A stretch of DNA of 12,390 bases, taken from positions 1-12,390 of the forward strand of contig CAIWCQ010000478.1 in NCBI GenBank assembly GCA_903911165.1. The letters run 5' to 3'. The DNA is from an uncultured Actinomycetes bacterium. Lineage in GTDB: Bacteria; Actinomycetota; Actinomycetes; Mycobacteriales; Mycobacteriaceae. A program made the translations under genes and the position numbers. The notes beneath the pieces are model-generated. The model was not told where the DNA came from. It was given only the letters and a program-made list of their open reading frames with translations, and searched no databases. Numbering within the stretch: position 1 is the first letter of the stretch; each line of letters starts with the position of its first letter. Below are positions 6,299 to 12,390 of the stretch, in pieces.

Positions 6299-7603
6299 TT
6301 GGACATCGATCCCGCAGCCACTGCGTGGCTGCTAACCAGTACCGCACTCGTGCTGCTGATGACGCCGGGGCTGGCGATCTTCTATGGCGGCATGGTGCGC
6401 ACCACCGGCGTGCTCAACATGATCATGATGAGCTTCATCTCAATTCCTCTGGTTACCGTGGCCTGGCTGCTTGTCGGCTACTCGCTGGCATTCTCCGACG
6501 GCGGCGTGAATGGGTTCGTCGGCGGCTTGACGCATGCCGGGTTGCGGGGGATAGGTCCGGATACCGCGCACGGTGCGGTTCCCGAACTGCTCTACGTCAC
6601 TTTCCAACTGAGTTTCGCGATCATCACCGCCGCCCTGATCAGTGGCGCGATCGCGGATCGTGCCAAATTCGCGGCCTGGATGGTGTTTGTTCCAATTTGG
6701 TCGGTGGCGGTGTACGCGGTTGTGGCGCATTGGGTTTGGGCTCCTGGCGGTTGGCTGTTCAAGATGGGCGTGCTCGACTACGCGGGTGGGCTGGTCGTCG
6801 AGATCGTCTCCGGGGCCTCGGCACTGGCACTTGCGCTCGTTCTGGGTCCCCGAATCGGTTTCAAAGTCGAGGCGATGCGTCCGCACAACCTGCCCTTCGT
6901 GCTTCTCGGCGTCGGCTTGCTGTGGTTCGGTTGGTTCGGATTCAACGCCGGCTCGGCGCTGGCGGCCGATGGCATGGCCTCGGCCATCCTGCTCAACACA
7001 TTGCTTGCCGGCTGCCTGGGCATGCTGGGCTGGCTTTCGGTCGAACAGCTCCGAGACGGAAAGCCGACCACCTTCGGGGCCGCCTCGGGTGTGGTCGCCG
7101 GTCTGGTCGGGATTACGCCATCGTGCGGCACGGTGAACCCGTTGGGCGCGGCGATCGTCGGCCTGCTCGCCGGCATCGTGTGCTCGTTCGCGATCGGTCT
7201 GAAGTTCAAACTCAACTATGACGACTCGCTCGACGTGGTGGGAGTCCACTTCGTCGGCGGTGTCGTGGGCGTGCTGCTGATCGGCCTGCTGGCTACCGAA
7301 GTGATGACCGGCGGTGCCCAGGGTCTTTTCTTTGGTGGTGGGCTGGTGTTGCTCGGCAAACAGGCAATGGCGATGGTGGCGGTGGCCGGCTACGCCTTCA
7401 CGGTGAGCTACGCCATTGCCGCGTTGATCGAAAGACTCATGGGCTTCCGACTCAGCGCGGAGGACGAGGCCAACGGGGTTGACTTCACCCAGCACGCCGA
7501 GACGGCCTACGCCGAGGGTGTCTACGGCCAGCAGCAGTCCCGCCGTTCGCTGTTCGCGCCGCGACCGGATGGCTCCGAATTGGACGGTTCCAAACTGGAC
7601 TGA
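6299..7603 (+). CDS. amt: Ammonium transporter, Amt/MEP/Rh family
   Basis: A 434-residue inner-membrane channel of about 11 helices that conducts ammonium. Conserved elements include [13 protein letters not shown] near the N terminus, the gate phenylalanines F106 and F215, W147, D160, S219, and the second pore histidine H317 in [10 protein letters not shown]. The first pore histidine is replaced by Glu: residue 168 is E (GAG at 6800-6802) in [13 protein letters not shown], where E. coli AmtB has H168. The cytosolic C-terminal tail with the usual [12 protein letters not shown] segment is present. TTG at 6299 is the start, with AAGGAG (6285-6290) 8 bases upstream. No glnB or glnD follows, so this is a stand-alone paralogue, probably not the canonical amt-glnB-glnD locus. 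A GlnR-type site lies upstream. Confidence 0.95.
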   Translation: MDIDPAATAWLLTSTALVLLMTPGLAIFYGGMVRTTGVLNMIMMSFISIPLVTVAWLLVGYSLAFSDGGVNGFVGGLTHAGLRGIGPDTAHGAVPELLYVTFQLSFAIITAALISGAIADRAKFAAWMVFVPIWSVAVYAVVAHWVWAPGGWLFKMGVLDYAGGLVVEIVSGASALALALVLGPRIGFKVEAMRPHNLPFVLLGVGLLWFGWFGFNAGSALAADGMASAILLNTLLAGCLGMLGWLSVEQLRDGKPTTFGAASGVVAGLVGITPSCGTVNPLGAAIVGLLAGIVCSFAIGLKFKLNYDDSLDVVGVHFVGGVVGVLLIGLLATEVMTGGAQGLFFGGGLVLLGKQAMAMVAVAGYAFTVSYAIAALIERLMGFRLSAEDEANGVDFTQHAETAYAEGVYGQQQSRRSLFAPRPDGSELDGSKLD

Positions 7604-7630
7604 GGTGACTAACGACGGCGCAAGCCTCGG

Positions 7631-7636
7631 TACCAT
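7631..7636 (+). promoter_or_regulatory. -10 element of a likely leaderless promoter for the Ser/Thr kinase
   Basis: TACCAT (TAnnnT) ends 7 bases before the ATG at 7644, so transcription would start at or next to the start codon. There is no ribosome site before that ATG, which favours leaderless expression. No good -35 is visible; GTGACT at 7605-7610 is poorly spaced. Confidence 0.4.
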
Positions 7637-7643
7637 TTCGCGC

Positions 7644-9122
7644 ATGCCGTTGGCCAATGGCGATTACTTCGCCGGGTATCAGATCCTCAGACCGCTTGGT
7701 TTCGGCGGCATGGGTGAGGTCTACCTGGTCGCTCATCCGCGGCTGCCGCGTCATGACGCACTGAAGATCCTGCCCGCCGAGATGTCGGTCGACTCTGAGT
7801 TCCGGGCTCGCTTCAATCGGGAGGCGGAGCTTGCTGCAACGCTCTACAACCCGCATATCGTGGGAATCCATGATCGCGGCGAGTTCGAGGGCCAACTGTG
7901 GATCTCGATGGACCACATCGATGGTCCGGACGCCGGAAAGCTGCTTCGCGAGCATTATCCCACCGGGATGCCCGCCGCCGACGTGGTCGAGATCGTCTCG
8001 GCGGTTGCGGACGCACTCGACTACGCACACGGTCGTGGTCTGCTCCATCGCGACATTAAGCCGCCCAACATTCTGCTCACCAGACCTGACCGCGGCCGGC
8101 GTCGGGTTCTGTTGGCGGACTTCGGAATCGCCCGCAACGCCGCCGAGGTCAGCGGGCTCACCGACACCAACGTCACATTGGGAACAGTGAACTACGCAGC
8201 TCCCGAGCAGCTCACCGGTGCGGTCATCGACGGCCGGGCCGACCAGTACGGTCTGGCCGCGACCGCCTATCACCTGCTGACCGGGTCACCGATGTTCGGT
8301 GCGTCCAACCCCGCGGTCGTGATCGGCCGCCATCTCAATTCCCCGCCGCCCCGGTTAAGCGATGTTCGACCGGACCTGGCAGCGCTTGATCCAGTTCTGG
8401 CCAAAGCGTTGTCGAAGCACCCCTACGAACGTTTCCAGACTTGCACGGACTTCGCCAACGCGCTGGGGCATGCCACGTACTCGACCCGCAGTCGACCGCT
8501 GCCATCTGCTGCGCCGACACCACCGCCGCATCGCGAGCAGGAGGCCGGCCCGCCTGGCACCTCGATCCTGCCTGTCGACTATTCCGCGGAGGGGATCGAA
8601 CACCAACCGGTGGTCGCCACCGCGTCACCGCCGCGCTGGCCGTGGGCACTGGCCGTCCTCGCGTTGGTGATGATCCTGGGTGCGCTCGTCTTCGCCGTGT
8701 GGCCCCGAAGTCAACCTGAGCCGGCCACGGCGGCTCCGTCGGCATCGATATCGCGTTCATCGAGCGCGCTGGGTACCCCGACCAGTTCGACGCCCCCGGC
8801 GACCCCGGTGACCTTCGAGTCCATGCGGGACTTGGTCACCGGCTTCTACAGCGAACTTCCCGCCAATGCGGCGGGTGCGTGGGACAGGTTGGACAGGCAT
8901 TATCAGCAGCGCGCGGGTCAGGCGGACTACCTGAACTTTTGGGGATCGATCGAGTCGGTATCGCTGATCTCGGTCACCCCGCGGGATCCGACCAGCGTGG
9001 TCGCGCGACTTCGCTACGTATTGCGTGATGGCGGAATCGACACCGAGGATCGGTGGCTGTCGGTGGTTGCGTCCGACGGGCGGCTTCTGATCTATGACTC
9101 CGAGCGGATCGGTCCCGCTTAG
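7644..9122 (+). CDS. Transmembrane Ser/Thr protein kinase, PknF-like, with extracytoplasmic NTF2-like domain
   Basis: A 492-residue eukaryotic-type kinase. The intracellular domain (about 12-275) has the Gly loop GFGGMGEV (19-26), Lys K41, alphaC Glu E60, HRDIKPPN (135-142, catalytic D137), DFG (159-161) and APE (186-188). The activation loop carries T173, T175 and T178 as likely autophosphorylation sites. It is an RD kinase. A Pro-rich linker leads to one membrane helix (about 333-353), a Ser/Thr/Pro-rich stalk, and an outer domain (about 390-492) resembling the NTF2/SnoaL-like sensors of actinobacterial kinases. The first residues [19 protein letters not shown] parallel M. tuberculosis PknF, which supports ATG 7644 over in-frame starts upstream that run into amt. 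The stop overlaps the opposing gene by 4 bp. Confidence 0.94.
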   Translation: MPLANGDYFAGYQILRPLGFGGMGEVYLVAHPRLPRHDALKILPAEMSVDSEFRARFNREAELAATLYNPHIVGIHDRGEFEGQLWISMDHIDGPDAGKLLREHYPTGMPAADVVEIVSAVADALDYAHGRGLLHRDIKPPNILLTRPDRGRRRVLLADFGIARNAAEVSGLTDTNVTLGTVNYAAPEQLTGAVIDGRADQYGLAATAYHLLTGSPMFGASNPAVVIGRHLNSPPPRLSDVRPDLAALDPVLAKALSKHPYERFQTCTDFANALGHATYSTRSRPLPSAAPTPPPHREQEAGPPGTSILPVDYSAEGIEHQPVVATASPPRWPWALAVLALVMILGALVFAVWPRSQPEPATAAPSASISRSSSALGTPTSSTPPATPVTFESMRDLVTGFYSELPANAAGAWDRLDRHYQQRAGQADYLNFWGSIESVSLISVTPRDPTSVVARLRYVLRDGGIDTEDRWLSVVASDGRLLIYDSERIGPA

Positions 9123-9637
9123 ACGCCTGTCAACAGATGCGGTCGGCAATACGCGCACATTCCCGACCCGAGACTGGGATACCCGCACTGCGGGCACGTT
9201 CCCACTCTCGCGGTCGGCGCGTGCTCGTGACCGCGCAGGCCTGAGAGCACCAGATCGAGCTGTTTGAGTTGTCCTGCCATGACGTGCAGACGTGTGGTCA
9301 GTTGCTCACGCTTGGCTTCCAGAGCGGTTTGCGTGCAAGACAATTCGCCGGCCGGCATTTCTTTGATGGCGAGGCCGGTCGCCCGACCGCGCTGCCACTC
9401 AATGGCTGACAACTCGCGATCGAGCCCGTCGAGTTCGGCAGCGACACCACGAAGCACGTGCGTCAACTGGTCGCGGTCAGCCTGCATCCAGGTCAGCGCA
9501 CCGGAGTTAGCCGGTCGATCAACATCCGGAGTTGTGAAGGCTGAGCCGCGCAACAGTAGATCCCTTCGGGCCTGTTCGATCGAGATCGTCGAGGGTAAAT
9601 TAGCACCGCGGGTGGCGATCAGTGAAATCTTTGCCAA
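9119..9637 (-). CDS. Coiled-coil protein with C-terminal zinc ribbon, unknown function
   Basis: A 172-residue cytosolic protein of no family I can name. Residues about 50-135 are rich in Leu, Glu, Arg and Gln with heptad-like spacing ([20 protein letters not shown], then [17 protein letters not shown]), suggesting an antiparallel helical hairpin or coiled coil. The C-terminus has four cysteines, C148-x2-C151-x9-C161-x2-C164, in [19 protein letters not shown], a zinc-ribbon pattern. The TTG start at 9637 is the longest choice and has no clear ribosome site, so a shorter form is possible; M51 is too far in to be likely. The TAA stop overlaps the kinase TAG by 4 bp. It is divergent from the PPOX gene. 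A nucleic-acid or protein adaptor role is a guess. Confidence 0.72.
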   Translation of the reverse strand: MAKISLIATRGANLPSTISIEQARRDLLLRGSAFTTPDVDRPANSGALTWMQADRDQLTHVLRGVAAELDGLDRELSAIEWQRGRATGLAIKEMPAGELSCTQTALEAKREQLTTRLHVMAGQLKQLDLVLSGLRGHEHAPTARVGTCPQCGYPSLGSGMCAYCRPHLLTGV

Positions 9638-9718
9638 AATCGCTGATGAACGACGAGTACGGGTCAGTCCGTGCTAGTCATCGGGTCCGCTCACGCCCGG
9701 CGCCGATTTCGCCCTTGT

Positions 9719-9724
9719 TAACCT
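9719..9724 (+). promoter_or_regulatory. -10 element of a likely leaderless promoter for the PPOX-fold gene
   Basis: TAACCT (TAnnnT) is followed by six bases and then ATG at 9731, so the expected transcription start is the A of the start codon. No ribosome site precedes the ATG. The spacing is nearly the same as at 4290-4295 and 7631-7636. Confidence 0.45.
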
Positions 9725-9730
9725 CGTGCC

Positions 9731-10171
9731 ATGCCACGAAAACTCAGTGACGAACAAATTGAGGCGTACCTCGATAGCCGCCCATGCTGGGCGATCCTGA
9801 GCACTATCGATAATGATGGATTTCCGCACTCCGTACCCCTTGGATACTTTCGCCTTGGCCGCGACATCATCATGGGTGTGCGAGACGGGACACGCAAAGT
9901 TGCCAACGTGGAATGCAATCCGAACGTGAGCATCCTGCTCGAAGACGGCACCAGCATGGCGGACATCCGGGGAGTGATGTTCCAAGGTCGCGCCCGCATC
10001 GTGCGCGAACCAAGCGAAGCACTTCAGCTTGCAAGGGAAGGTGCCCGGGCGCGGGGCGTGCCAGAGCCCGAATGGCCCACCGCGCCTAGACCGGGTGCCG
10101 CCTACATCCGCATGACACCCGTTCGAACTGTGTCGTGGGATTACGCAAGTCCCGCGGCCGACGAGGCTTAG
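9731..10171 (+). CDS. PPOX-class (pyridoxamine 5'-phosphate oxidase-like) flavin/F420-dependent protein
   Basis: A 146-residue split beta-barrel protein. Typical features are the N-terminal helix LSDEQIEAYL, the strand pair WAILSTIDNDGFPHSVPLGYF (20-40), the cofactor-phosphate region MGVRDGTRKVANVECNPN (48-65), and the ending IRMTPVRTVSWDY (126-138). Proteins of this fold in mycobacteria bind FMN, F420 or biliverdin, and the sequence alone does not separate these. The FDOR-B group of F420-dependent reductases has this size. It stands alone between a divergent zinc-ribbon gene and a convergent papA-like gene. Base use is slightly less GC-rich at the start than in the neighbours. No ribosome site is seen; a leaderless promoter is likely. 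Confidence 0.88.
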   Translation: MPRKLSDEQIEAYLDSRPCWAILSTIDNDGFPHSVPLGYFRLGRDIIMGVRDGTRKVANVECNPNVSILLEDGTSMADIRGVMFQGRARIVREPSEALQLAREGARARGVPEPEWPTAPRPGAAYIRMTPVRTVSWDYASPAADEA

Positions 10172-10211
10172 CGTCGCCCACCGATCGCTGGGACGCGTCG
10201 CGCTGTGCTGT

Positions 10212-11579
10212 TCAGTCGCGGGCGGCGGAGATGAATTCGTCGCGAAGCGCGGCCACATAGTGGTGGATCGAGCGGCGGCTGTCGAAGGTGTCGGGGAAGG
10301 AGAAGGTGACGATCGTGGCGTCGGAGTTACGGGTCACCCAGACGTTGATCCCGCCTTGATTGAGGTCGTCGATGAACATCCCCAGGTTGTCGGCGTTCGC
10401 CGCGGAGAGTTTCCGGAAGTCGAAGATTGACACCATCATCGGCCGGCTTGAACCAGCGTCGGTGAGTTCGTCGGAGTCGACCAAGTCGAGCACGCGGTCG
10501 AAGGGTACGGCCGATAGGTGTTTGTTGGCATCGAAGGATTTTTGCGCTGATCGTGCTGTTTGGCCGAAGTCGTTCGCGGTGACTTCGACGGAAATGGGAA
10601 ACAGGCTGGCGTACCAACCGGCGCTGATCGCCTGGTCCTCGGTTCGCGTGTCCAGGGGACTGAGGATGTGAACGGTGCCGGCGTGGGTGAACTGGTGGTC
10701 GGCGATCGCGGTGCATGCCAAAACTCCCCCGCTGAATCGCGCCCCGGCCCGGCGGCACGCATTGTCGAAGGCTTCGGTCTGCGCCGCATTGAGGAGTTCC
10801 ACGGTGAAAGACCGCCCGGAACCGTCAGCGGCGCTGCCCAACTCCAGCGGGAAACTCGGCCATTCACCGTCGGCTTCGATGGCGAAGTTCACCCAGTCCT
10901 TGATCGTCCGGGAGTCGCTGGTGAGGGTGTCGACTTCGACGTGTTGGCGCGCGGTGAAGTCGCGGTAGCTGCTGGATTCGGGTTCGGCCCCGCCGCTGTC
11001 GCAAATCAGAGCCCGGTAATCCTGGGTGATGTCCTGGTAGATCACCAGAGACGAAGTTCCGTCGGTGTGCAGGTGGTCGATGTTGGCGTAGACGGTGAAG
11101 TGGTCTTCTTTCTGGATGACGCCGAAGGTGAAGCAGTCCCATTCCAACGTGTCCGGGGTTGCCGTGAGGACGTGCTCCCGGATCTGGTCGTGCTCCATGA
11201 ATCCGAGCACCGCGGGGGAGAATTCGATGTGTTCGGGATTCTCGATGGTGCGCCGGATTATGTCGCCTTCGTCGTTGATGTGGAAGGCGCTGTGGTAGGT
11301 GTCGTGGCGGCGCAGGTGGGCGTTGATGGCGCCGGTCATCGCTGCGATGTCACACCAGCCGGCGACGTTCCAGGACGTCAGGATGAGCCGTGGGGTTCGA
11401 CGTTGAAGTTTCCGAGCGGAGTGCGCTGAGCGGAGATGCTGCCCCTGCTGAAAGGTGGGCGGGAGAGGATCGTCAGGTGCTAGCGCCGCGAGTTCCCGGC
11501 TGTAGGGCGACGCCGTCCATTCGGTGACGATGCCTCGTCCGGGGTTCCAGCTGCCGCTGATGGAACCAATAGCGACCAT
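10212..11579 (-). CDS. PapA-type acyltransferase (condensation-domain family), orphan
   Basis: A 455-residue acyltransferase of the polyketide-associated protein family, similar in size to PapA3 and shorter than PapA1 of M. tuberculosis. The condensation-type active site is D-H-L-H-T-D-G at 168-174, with H169 as catalytic histidine and D173 structural. Replacement of the first motif His by Asp is shared with PapA1/PapA3. Other family blocks are INAHLRRHDTY (85-95), DCFTFGVIQ (148-156) and VPFDRVLDL (358-366). Relatives load polyketide or fatty acyl groups onto trehalose or glycopeptidolipid sugars. No pks, mmpL or fadD gene is next to it, so its acyl donor must come from elsewhere. The ATG at 11579 has AGGAG (11593-11589) 9 bases upstream. 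GC looks lower than in the left half of the window. Confidence 0.9.
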   Translation of the reverse strand: MVAIGSISGSWNPGRGIVTEWTASPYSRELAALAPDDPLPPTFQQGQHLRSAHSARKLQRRTPRLILTSWNVAGWCDIAAMTGAINAHLRRHDTYHSAFHINDEGDIIRRTIENPEHIEFSPAVLGFMEHDQIREHVLTATPDTLEWDCFTFGVIQKEDHFTVYANIDHLHTDGTSSLVIYQDITQDYRALICDSGGAEPESSSYRDFTARQHVEVDTLTSDSRTIKDWVNFAIEADGEWPSFPLELGSAADGSGRSFTVELLNAAQTEAFDNACRRAGARFSGGVLACTAIADHQFTHAGTVHILSPLDTRTEDQAISAGWYASLFPISVEVTANDFGQTARSAQKSFDANKHLSAVPFDRVLDLVDSDELTDAGSSRPMMVSIFDFRKLSAANADNLGMFIDDLNQGGINVWVTRNSDATIVTFSFPDTFDSRRSIHHYVAALRDEFISAARD

Positions 11580-11645
11580 GTTCTGCGGCTCCTGTTGTGC
11601 AGCGGCAGTGATTGCGGCGGCGTTGGCGGCGCGAAGTGGCCGGTC

Positions 11646-11677
11646 AAAAAAAGTTCATGCACTCGGAAGGGCTGAAC
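11646..11677 (-). terminator. Intrinsic terminator on the leftward strand
   Basis: Reading leftward, GTTCAGC pairs with GC-(A bulge)-TGAAC around a 10-base loop (11677-11653), followed at once by seven T residues (11652-11646). This is a rare U-tract terminator for a high-GC genome. It lies 67 bp after the stop of the small ORF 11744-12049 and upstream of papA, so it would end the small ORF's transcript and insulate papA. Confidence 0.65.
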
Positions 11678-11700
11678 TGACGGATTAAGCTTACAGGGCG
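11673..11700 (-). repeat. tRNA-Thr-like fragment (anticodon arm to T-loop)
   Basis: Two blocks match the tRNA-Thr gene at 12237-12311 in order and orientation. TGAACTGACG (11673-11682) equals 12256-12265, and GCTTACA (11689-11695) equals 12273-12279. GGCG (11697-11700) equals 12281-12284. The spacer between the first two blocks is 6 here and 7 in the tRNA. No acceptor or D-arm sequence accompanies it. It may be a decayed attachment-site or gene remnant. Part of it also forms the stem of the terminator at 11646-11677. Confidence 0.5.
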
Positions 11701-11740
11701 GTAACCGCAAGGGCGGAAACCTACGGGGCGGAAAGCGGTG
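11696..11740. repeat. Three tandem 15-bp repeats, GGGCGG(T/A)AA(C/G)C
   Basis: Units start at 11696, 11711 and 11726, each beginning GGGCGG followed by TAACC, AAACC and AAAGC. The period is exactly 15 bp. The array lies 117-161 bp upstream of the papA start and just after the stop of the small ORF. Regular spacing suggests a cooperative binding site for a regulator, or slippage of a GC-rich motif. Confidence 0.75.
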
Positions 11741-11743
11741 CAG

Positions 11744-12049
11744 CTAGGCGATTGATCGCAGCGCACCAGCGGGAACATGCCCGATTGGGTAGACCGGCAC
11801 GACGTAGGCATGCGGGGACACGAACCCGGCAAGAACGGCGACGGCGCCGCGGGGAACCGTCACTGGCACCGCGCGGCCCGGAACCTCAACGACCCAGGTC
11901 CCCGGTCCCACGTCACCGGCGTAAACCGGCCGCTTGCGCGGGTCGAGAAGCAGTGGCGACGGGGATAGCGCCTGGCGGGCATTCGTCTGATCGGAGCGAT
12001 CGCTGCGCGGACCAGCCCACAGGTAATCGTGCGGATTCACGTTGATCAT
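11744..12049 (-). CDS. Small hypothetical protein, 101 aa, orphan unit
   Basis: An ORF of 101 residues starting MINVNPHDYLWAGPRSD. The N-terminal half is polar and charged, with Arg/Asp/Ser. The C-terminal half is Val/Pro/Gly-rich (VYAGDVGPGTWVVEVPGRAV and on to PVYPIGHVPAG), which suggests beta structure such as a small barrel. Sampled codons have mostly G or C in third position, as expected for coding DNA here. The frame stays open upstream to 12124, but that part looks like promoter DNA and contains an inverted repeat, so ATG 12049 is preferred; its ribosome site (a G-run 9-14 bases before) is weak. Support comes from the dedicated terminator downstream and the operator-like sites upstream. 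I do not recognise the protein. Confidence 0.5.
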   Translation of the reverse strand: MINVNPHDYLWAGPRSDRSDQTNARQALSPSPLLLDPRKRPVYAGDVGPGTWVVEVPGRAVPVTVPRGAVAVLAGFVSPHAYVVPVYPIGHVPAGALRSIA

Positions 12050-12095
12050 CTTCCCGGCCCCCCACTGCAGTAGCGGTGTCGTCAGTGTTGTTTTC

Positions 12096-12123
12096 TGCCG
12101 AACTTTCAGTGAATTGTTCGGCA
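12096..12123. promoter_or_regulatory. Perfect inverted repeat TGCCGAAC-N12-GTTCGGCA
   Basis: Arms at 12096-12103 and 12116-12123 are exact reverse complements of 8 bp with a 12-base AT-rich spacer. The half-site centres are 20 bp apart, about two helical turns, as expected for a dimeric repressor. It lies 47 bp upstream of the small ORF start and downstream of the DosR-type box, so it may cover that gene's promoter. As RNA it could also form a hairpin, but no T-tract follows. Confidence 0.6.
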
Positions 12124-12139
12124 TCGGGGCGGTATCGCG

Positions 12140-12159
12140 TTAGGGACGAAAGTCCCCCT
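12140..12159 (-). promoter_or_regulatory. DosR/DevR-type box
   Basis: Read leftward, the 20-mer AGGGGGACTTTCGTCCCTAA matches 16 of 20 positions of the DosR consensus TTSGGGACTWWAGTCCCSAA, including both inverted pentamers GGGAC and GTCCC at the correct 4-base spacing. It lies 91-110 bp upstream of the ATG of the small ORF 11744-12049, a usual distance for DosR-activated genes. DosR is the hypoxia/NO/CO response regulator of mycobacteria. The short palindrome could alternatively be an RNA hairpin (GGGAC-GAAA-GTCCC on the rightward strand). Confidence 0.5.
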
Positions 12160-12184
12160 GCTACTGGCAAAGGCACTCAACTCA

Positions 12185-12199
12185 CCCTGACACGCAGGG
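12185..12199 (-). terminator. Hairpin downstream of tRNA-Thr, possible terminator
   Basis: CCCTG and CAGGG form a perfect 5-bp stem with a 5-base loop, 38 bp beyond the CCA end of the leftward tRNA. There is no T-tract, so it would be a weak, Rho-independent-like or processing hairpin. Confidence 0.3.
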
Positions 12200-12236
12200 C
12201 GGGGGAACGGCGAGTCCAGCTCAGAGATGATTTTTT

Positions 12237-12311
12237 TGGAGCCCCCTGTCAGGATTGAACTGACGACCTTTCGCTTACAAGGCGAGTGCTCTACCACTGA
12301 GCTAAGGAGGC
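12237..12311 (-). tRNA. tRNA-Thr, anticodon TGT
   Basis: A 75-base cloverleaf. The acceptor GCCTCCT pairs with AGGGGGC with one G-T pair; the discriminator is T and CCA is encoded. The D-arm is GCTC/GAGC. The anticodon stem is CTCGC/GCGAA with a C-A mismatch at its base, and the loop CTTGTAA gives anticodon TGT (reads ACA, Thr). The variable loop is AGGTC, and the T-arm is GTCAG-TTCAATC-CTGAC. Transcription is leftward. Seven A residues follow the CCA on the transcribed strand. Confidence 0.95.
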
Positions 12312-12348
12312 GGGCGCGACCTCTGCGATCCGGTTTCGCCGAGTCAGT

Positions 12349-12354
12349 AGCCTA
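12349..12354 (-). promoter_or_regulatory. Possible -10 element for tRNA-Thr
   Basis: TAGGCT (TAnnnT) on the leftward strand, 37 bases before the first tRNA base, gives a plausible 5' leader for RNase P. No well-spaced -35 is visible, and the window ends 36 bp further on. Confidence 0.3.
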
Positions 12355-12390
12355 ACGGGCCGCCGAGGCAATCTGAGTTCACTCCGCGTC

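Noticed and set aside
7580..7593. TTGGA-CGGT-TCCAA hairpin at the end of amt
   Set aside because: It lies inside the last amt codons and has no T-tract; it could arise from the repeated Leu-Asp-Gly-Ser codons.
7479..7643. Upstream extension of the kinase reading frame
   Set aside because: It overlaps the end of amt and adds a Ser/Arg/Pro-rich segment absent from PknF-type kinases, which begin MPLA-like at 7644.
6440..7657. Leftward 405-codon frame opposite amt
   Set aside because: His/Gln/Arg-rich antisense translation of the transporter; no start context and no motifs.
10171..10196. Bulged hairpin between the PPOX gene and papA as a bidirectional terminator
   Set aside because: Only two 4-bp stem parts with a 2-base bulge and no T-tract on either strand; too weak to call.
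10560..11429. Rightward 289-codon frame opposite papA
   Set aside because: Val/Gly-rich shadow of the PapA coding strand with no recognisable domain.
11752..12045. Rightward 97-codon frame opposite the small ORF
   Set aside because: Strongly Arg-rich and low in complexity; the leftward frame has better codon use, a terminator and upstream sites.
11600..12311. Intact mobile island at tRNA-Thr
   Set aside because: No integrase, transposase or full direct repeat of the tRNA 3' end is present; only a degenerate fragment supports the idea.

Overview
The window looks like the chromosome of a mycobacterium (Mycobacterium/Mycolicibacterium). It has high GC, GTG and TTG starts, several leaderless-looking promoters, and genes typical of the genus: the cholesterol side-chain genes fadE26/fadE27/fdxD/hsd4A, a small ORF feeding into otsA, a PknF-type membrane kinase and a PapA-type acyltransferase. 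Species cannot be fixed from the sequence alone.

Layout. (1) 1-2662: a divergent steroid side-chain beta-oxidation locus. fadE27 (cut by the window edge) and fadE26 run leftward; fdxD and hsd4A run rightward. A perfect KstR operator sits in the shared 173-bp promoter region. (2) 2666-4282: otsA (trehalose-6-phosphate synthase), leftward, preceded by a 54-codon ORF in the same frame and separated from it by a single TAG. (3) 4364-4705: a small secreted protein, leftward. It is divergent from an SDR (4829-5674) that is followed by a DUF427 protein (5683-6183). (4) 6299-7603: an Amt-family ammonium transporter with a strong GlnR-type site upstream. (5) 7644-9122: a transmembrane Ser/Thr kinase of PknF type, overlapping by 4 bp at its stop with a convergent coiled-coil/zinc-ribbon protein of unknown function (9119-9637). 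(6) 9731-10171: a PPOX-fold flavin/F420-type protein. (7) 10212-11579: an orphan PapA-type acyltransferase, leftward. (8) 11580-12390: an accessory-looking stretch with tandem 15-bp repeats, an intrinsic terminator, a small unknown ORF, an 8+8 bp dyad, a DosR-type box, and tRNA-Thr(TGT), all in the leftward sense where a direction can be assigned.

How it works together. The left part is one KstR-controlled module oxidising the cholesterol side chain. In M. tuberculosis the mce4 sterol-import operon lies between hsd4A and otsA; here those two genes are 3 bp apart, so that block is missing or moved. The middle and right parts are mostly separate units with readable control signals (GlnR for ammonium uptake, a candidate DosR box for the small orphan ORF). 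I see no phage, IS element, CRISPR array or defence system. The least explained DNA is 11.6-12.25 kb.
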